Positions 61,101 through 64,000 of a stretch of DNA of 64,000 nucleotides are shown piece after piece. The DNA is taken from contig NC_089795.1 of NCBI RefSeq assembly GCF_040412425.1, positions 79,347,663 through 79,411,662 of the forward strand. Direction: 5' to 3'. Position 1 is the stretch's first letter. Each line of letters starts with the position of its first letter. The position numbers and the translations under genes are program-made. Under the pieces are notes generated by a model. The model was not told the DNA's origin, ran no database searches, and was given only the letters and a program-made list of their open reading frames with translations. The stretch is from Macrobrachium rosenbergii. Its lineage: Eukaryota > Arthropoda > Malacostraca > Decapoda > Palaemonidae.

Positions 61101-64000
61101 AAACTTCAACTTAATCCTGTAGTATGTGAAAAACAAGCTTGCTTGAATTCTCTCCTGCATATCTTTTTGAACATTATCATTCTAGAGTTTGTCAGGGTTA
61201 AGATGGAAAAATTTGCTATTTGTTGTCTTGATAATTGCAACTTCTAGAAACTTTTTTTTTTTTTATCCAAACCCATCACTTAAATAGTCCATGTTCGGGG
61301 TCTTCAAATGCCTCTAGACACTGCAGATTTTGGTCTAATGGACAAAGTAGAAGTGCAGTAATGGCCACTGCACATGGGCTGCCTGAAACCCTTAGGTGAC
61401 ATCACACACCAGCATCACATACTTGTGATATAAAGCACTCTTACCACTTCAGAACTCCCCAGTTTACTTTCTTTGTTTATTGAATTGCCTCCATCAGTGA
61501 TTTACATTTTGCCCTGCTGTTTGCCTTAATTCATTATATTTACATTGTTTTATTTTTGGATTAATTCAGTGATATTAGTGTTATTCTTCATCATCAGGAA
61601 GTGCAGGCTTCTGAGGTATCCTGATTAATTTGAAATAATTCATTATTTTGAATATCACTTTTTGGTCTAGCTTGCACATTTACAGATCATCACTCTGGTA
61701 AACATGTTTTACAAGCCAATTTGAATTGTAAGGAATACCCTGCTTTTCCTGGGACTTCTCTTCAGTAATGGCTGCCACTGCAGTTGGCAACCAGTTTAGA
61801 GATTGCAGTCTTTCTTAGTATGACCAGTGATTTCTCCAGAAGACTCCGTGTCATTTACTTCAAGACAATGTTTTATATCATGGTTGTGACCTTTCCCAGT
61901 ATTAATATGTAGACTGAATCTGTGGTCTTGATAGCACTGTAATAGGAATCATAACTATTTCCTTCAACACTGAAGATATGGCAAATGCCAGTACTGCCTG
62001 ATCTAGTTTACATTGACTTCTAAGCATCTAAAATATGTAGCACCAAGTCACCTTCCTCCTTTGTCCGTGTGGACACTGGTACACCTTGTTGAATGCAACC
62101 CTAAATTTGTTTCTCTTGAGCTGATGTTAGTGCTGGCACAAGTGACCCACTGTTGACTAAGAAGCAGTCATTGGTAGAGTTGCCATAATGAGATGTCTTC
62201 AGGGCTTACTACTTCCTCTTTGGACTTGTCTTTTTTTCTACTTGAGTTGATTCTGATAAGAGGCCTATGACTGGCTTGCTCTTTTAGTCCCCCTCCCCCC
62301 TTTTTTTTAATCAAAGAGAGTCAATTTCATTGTCTTTTCCCTCATCCTTTAGTGAAGTACTTGCTCAGAGGTCTCCAATGGACCTTGCCATTAAGATGAA
62401 GAGGCCTTTTGTGATGTCAGTTGTGATGGGGATGGAGCCTATTACCTTGGACAGAAAACATTCTTAATTTCCAGTCTGTAACTCTTAAGACACCATCCAC
62501 TCCTGGGAAGAAAGCAAGGTTTGATCTCTCCAAGGACTATGTTGCTCTTGAGTAACATTCAGAAGAGGACAAGGTTGTTGCAGCCAAGTCTTTTCATGAT
62601 GAGGCTTTGTTTGCTGAAGTTCTGGATTGTTTTACGGTATCTTCTGCATCAAATGGCTTCAGATGGCAACAAAAACTGAACTAGTTATGTGTTGCAAAAA
62701 CGAGAAAAAATCTGCCCAGATAAACTGGACAAAACTGTGATTTGGCTTACTCAAGGTAAATGCTACAGTGTACATCACAGCAGTATTAGGATGAGGATGC
62801 TTGGAAAAGGAACCAACAGAGGGTGGGACAATTAACAGATACTCCTTTCGAAAATTTTCCCTGGTGTAGGACTACTTTCTGCAGCCACATCATCCACCTT
62901 CAGCAGCTGAGGCCTGGTTTTGATGAGGAGGATCAGTTTAATACTTATGGAGGTAGCATACTCTTCTGAGGACCTCTGGAGTACCAAGAGGATTGTAGTG
63001 GAATACTTTTACAAGAGAGTTCCTCGACCTTCTGACTCTGTCGGACATTAGAGACTGATGGTTCAAATGTGCTGGACTCATTCTTGGTTCTGGAATAGTT
63101 GATTCTAAATCTTGTGGAGAAACTGACCTCCACAGTGACAAAACAGCCATTTTTATTGTAGTTTCTTCCTCCTGGCAGGAAGAATAAGCATCCTGCCAGA
63201 GAGATAGACAACCTAGGACACAAAGCAGTCCAGCAAGACTTATTCCTACCGGAATGACTCTACCAATAAGGCTGTGGTCCTTCTGCTGAGGGAAGATGAT
63301 CTGCTGAAGGTGAGGCTTCCCCCAAAGGAGGCAGAAGGAACTAAGGATTGCATTCCCTCATAGACTAGTTCTCTTCTGATGGGGCTTGTATCCATGAACT
63401 CTGGAATTGTGAATGAGATAGAGGCAGAGCAGTGAATGTGTAGTGACTTTATACTTATTGCTGTCTGTTAGGCAAAAGTTTTGCAGTGTCAGGGACATCT
63501 AAAGACTTTGAATGTGGGCTATATGGGTGATGGGTATGTATGAAAAACTTAATCTTACATTTGAAAAATATGATTTCCAATTGCAAACAAATCTATTCTT
63601 GTATTGATAATTGCCTGGATGCAAATAGTGATTGGGGTTTCCATTGGCGACTGACATGATAAAAACGGATACTTTAGATTCATTAGTCATTTCATGAGGT
63701 TTTATTGGAGTAGACTATCCGTTTGTTCTTAATGTGCTTGCTTCTTATCAGTGAAATTGACTGCACTGGACTACATAATATAAGTTATACAGTAATAATA
63801 ATGTAACTGGAGCATACTGGTATCCCACAGGCAGGAAGAATCGCGATGCTCACTGAGATAGGAGGTAGAACTTTCAACCAGGGAATGAACAACTTTGAAC
63901 AGGGACCAGTGGAATTTGAACATGATGCAAGTAACTTGGAACGTGAACCAAACAGCTTTGATAATGAACCAAGCAGCCTCGATGGACCCCTTAATCCCTT
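44422..64000 (+). CDS. WDR59: WDR59, GATOR2 complex WD40 protein (5' part, 12 exons, runs off window)
   Basis: Exons 44422-44475, 47287-47336, 49232-49370, 49770-49974, 50319-50509, 50723-50815, 51792-52031, 55202-55286, 55602-55691, 57936-58169, 58675-58823 and 63831->64000 join in frame across GT..AG introns. They encode about 566 residues starting MAVRWSSENVVAEHRD, close to human WDR59 MAARWSSENVVVEFRD. Residues about 20-325 form the WD40 propeller, with diagnostic stretches such as AHLSKIHGLDWSP, VWRAKYTPFGEG, MPQLRRGENSLLLWSV and HTFVGHTDVVLEFEW. A Ser/Thr/Pro/Glu-rich linker follows (about 325-480), then LHQEFSLLN, which in relatives leads into the RWD domain. The C-terminal zinc/RING region lies beyond the window. 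In animals WDR59 is a subunit of GATOR2, which acts on GATOR1 at the lysosome to permit TORC1 activation by amino acids. Exon 12 contains an unusual heptad-repeat insert and is the least certain part. Confidence 0.93.
45250..45780. mobile_element. Long foldback (inverted-repeat) element in WDR59 intron 1
   Basis: Left arm 45250-45524 and right arm 45548-45780 are near-complementary along their length, for example GTAAACACCCCTA / TAGGGGTGTTTAC at the centre, TAGATCTAAGC / GCTTAGATCTA in the middle and GGTAATTCTAAGCC / GGCTTAGAATTACC at the outside. The spacer is about 23 nt. The left arm carries an exact 28 bp tandem duplication (45383-45410 and 45411-45438), absent from the right arm. No ORF. 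Confidence 0.8.
46044..46062. repeat. Short interstitial TTAGG tract
   Basis: TAGG followed by three TTAGG units, the arthropod telomere motif, with further GGTTAGG copies near 46077 and 46128. Too short to call a former telomere. Confidence 0.6.
46416..46708 (+). pseudogene. LINE reverse transcriptase C-terminal remnant
   Basis: Frames with stops and shifts read LPIKARIVF near the start and RFAAPRFYDRTFLKIW..DIKSFKKKLETIL before a TGA, matching the usual LPIKxRI..AAPRxxN..FKKxLKT end of CR1/jockey-like non-LTR retrotransposons. It is on the sense strand of WDR59 intron 1. Confidence 0.6.
47287..47336 (+). CDS. WDR59: WDR59 exon 2
   Basis: 50 nt, acceptor TTTGCAG, donor GG|GTAAGT. It encodes ASAMALDCNGEYTILA plus two bases of Gly, matching ATAMSVDCLGQHAVLSG in human. 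Confidence 0.9.
49093..49170. repeat. (CT)n microsatellite close to WDR59 exon 3
   Basis: About 38 CT units ending 61 bp before the exon 3 start; a pyrimidine-rich tract in sense orientation. Confidence 0.97.
49232..49370 (+). CDS. WDR59: WDR59 exon 3
   Basis: 139 nt. It encodes RRYLGLISLERPTEIIKRVS and YDVIACEWHPSQAERNTFVIA, ending at GCG|GTAAGT. Acceptor TTGCAG lies 61 bp after a long (CT)n tract. Confidence 0.92.
49770..49974 (+). CDS. WDR59: WDR59 exon 4
   Basis: 205 nt. It encodes two WD repeats: SEVCVWDEGHLKTLHVLRAH with TVTDLNWH, and LATCSIDTFVHIWDVREARK. Donor G|GTATGT. Confidence 0.93.
50319..50509 (+). CDS. WDR59: WDR59 exon 5
   Basis: 191 nt, acceptor CATTTCAG. It encodes GATQVKWNKINQHYLASGHD, DIRVWDDRKTSQP and AHLSKIHGLDWSP. 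Donor AAT|GTAAGT. Confidence 0.93.
50723..50815 (+). CDS. WDR59: WDR59 exon 6
   Basis: 93 nt in phase 0. It encodes DCSVKFFDITNSRKE and LSPVWRAKYT, equal to NSVKFWDYRQPRK..PVWKARYT in human. Confidence 0.93.
51792..52031 (+). CDS. WDR59: WDR59 exon 7
   Basis: 240 nt in phase 0. It encodes PFGEGVVTVVMPQLRRGENS, HTFVGHTDVVLEFEWRQS and WARDHSLRIWNIDHQLQR, the last propeller blades. Donor AGA|GTAAGT. Confidence 0.94.
52770..52827. ncRNA. Short perfect-looking hairpin, pre-miRNA-like
   Basis: TTCATATGCTGATAATGACA opens a left arm that pairs with ..TCATTATCAGCATATGAA (right end 52827). About 23 of 26 positions pair around a small loop. It lies in WDR59 intron 7. It could be a miRNA precursor or a tiny inverted-repeat relic. 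Confidence 0.3.
53952..54425 (+). other. 157-codon open frame of unknown origin in WDR59 intron 7
   Basis: Longest non-repeat frame in the window, on the WDR59 strand, less AT-rich than its neighbours between 54000 and 54320. The peptide is Ser/His/Cys-rich with no domain I recognise. Exons 7 and 8 join in phase without it. A transposon relic is possible. Confidence 0.25.
55202..55286 (+). CDS. WDR59: WDR59 exon 8 (acidic linker)
   Basis: 85 nt, acceptor TTTTTTCAG. It encodes MCGHEAEDESMLMESTDSEL, continuing from IDHQLQR as the human protein continues QMQRLCAND. Phase fits exons 7 and 9. Confidence 0.85.
55602..55691 (+). CDS. WDR59: WDR59 exon 9 (acidic linker)
   Basis: 90 nt, phases 1 to 1, acceptor CAATTTGTAG, donor G|GTAAGT. 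The acidic peptide ESEADVEKLDPNIDSPLPVE has low conservation. The assignment rests on splice sites, phase and open frame. Confidence 0.75.
56473..56714. mobile_element. Tigger/pogo-like MITE with TA target duplication
   Basis: Left end CAGGCAGTTCCAGGTTATCG, right end CCTGGGGACTGCCTG, flanked by TA on both sides (56471-56472, 56715-56716). The body of about 242 bp is rich in CGATAA/TTATCG words and has no ORF. It is in WDR59 intron 9. The class is inferred from the TIR and TA duplication. Confidence 0.75.
57936..58169 (+). CDS. WDR59: WDR59 exon 10 (Ser/Thr/Pro linker)
   Basis: 234 nt, phases 1 to 1, donor A|GTAAGT. It encodes a disordered Ser/Thr/Pro/Gln linker (STPVPSTELPQSSHQESDAT). No domain is seen. 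Confidence 0.8.
58675..58823 (+). CDS. WDR59: WDR59 exon 11 (entry to RWD region)
   Basis: 149 nt, acceptor TTCCAATAG, donor TCT|GTAAGT. It ends in LHQEFSLLNTHLDNNQGNS, matching the LQQEFSLINVQIRNVN that precedes the RWD domain in vertebrate WDR59. This confirms the gene assignment past the propeller. Confidence 0.88.
59348..59560 (+). pseudogene. LINE C-terminal remnant in WDR59 intron 11
   Basis: Translation reads RQFEHMIRRDF, stop, then VAGQRSGGMTRKLWKKCLDE, stop, then MGVRQKLHKRDKDGED. This follows the LRWFGHVxRRD..GRPxxxWxDCVxED..DRxKWR pattern at the end of non-LTR retrotransposon proteins, but is broken by stops. Confidence 0.6.
61200..63450 (+). other. Degraded, protein-like sequence in WDR59 intron 11
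   Basis: Less AT-rich than flanking intron. Short coding-like runs appear in shifting frames, for example SEDLWSTKRIVVEYFYKRVP at about 62962-63022. Many stops. Probably an old retroelement, family not recognised. Confidence 0.3.
63831..64000 (+). CDS. WDR59: Candidate WDR59 exon 12 with heptad repeats (partial)
   Basis: After ATCCCACAG the phase-0 frame stays open to the window end (56 codons plus 2 bases). The polypyrimidine tract is weak. Following MLTEIGGR come six imperfect seven-residue units, each x-[F/L]-[N/E/D]-x-[G/D/E]-x-x: TFNQGMN, NFEQGPV, EFEHDAS, NLEREPN, SFDNEPS, SLDGPLN. This is not the sequence expected after exon 11 in other animals, so it is either a lineage-specific insert in WDR59 or a false exon. 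Confidence 0.5.

Overview
This window is eukaryotic, intron-rich, AT-rich DNA, most likely from a decapod crustacean. Long (TA)n, (CA)n, (CT)n and (ATT)n arrays, a recurring ~300 bp SINE-like family and other interspersed repeats of the kind I associate with shrimp and crayfish, and a short arthropod-type TTAGG tract point that way. The species cannot be fixed from the sequence; a caridean shrimp such as Macrobrachium is my weak guess, from memory of its repeats. Most long open frames here are microsatellite translations or chance frames. The real genes were found by joining exons across GT..AG introns and checking reading-frame phase.

Layout. 1-13338: no protein gene, but many repeats: compound microsatellites, two SINE-like copies, a hairpin-bearing repeat, a hAT-like MITE at 8617-8906 and a GC-rich degenerate minisatellite at 11740-12680. 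13339-~23611 (+): a broken or incompletely resolved secreted gene. A signal-peptide exon is followed much later by two exons that look like parts of a C-type lectin-like domain. 30074-40547 (-): DUSP12, a dual-specificity phosphatase with a C-terminal zinc-binding domain, complete in eight exons (319 codons plus stop), all phase-consistent. Its introns hold a ~137 bp tandem satellite and a decayed transposon-like ORF. 40548-44421: intergenic space between divergent genes. 44422->64000 (+): WDR59, the GATOR2-complex WD40 protein of the TORC1 nutrient pathway. Eleven phase-consistent exons and a twelfth candidate exon running off the window encode about the first 566 residues. Its introns hold a foldback element, a Tigger-like MITE, two LINE remnants and a miRNA-like hairpin.

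DUSP12 and WDR59 lie head to head 3.9 kb apart; no shared pathway is evident. The most distinctive coding observation is six imperfect heptad repeats in the last WDR59 exon, placed where other animals' WDR59 would continue into its RWD domain. The structures most worth checking are the 45.25-45.78 kb foldback with its exact 28 bp duplication, the 33.5-34.4 kb satellite, the 12 kb minisatellite, the 52.8 kb hairpin and the decaying lectin-like gene.
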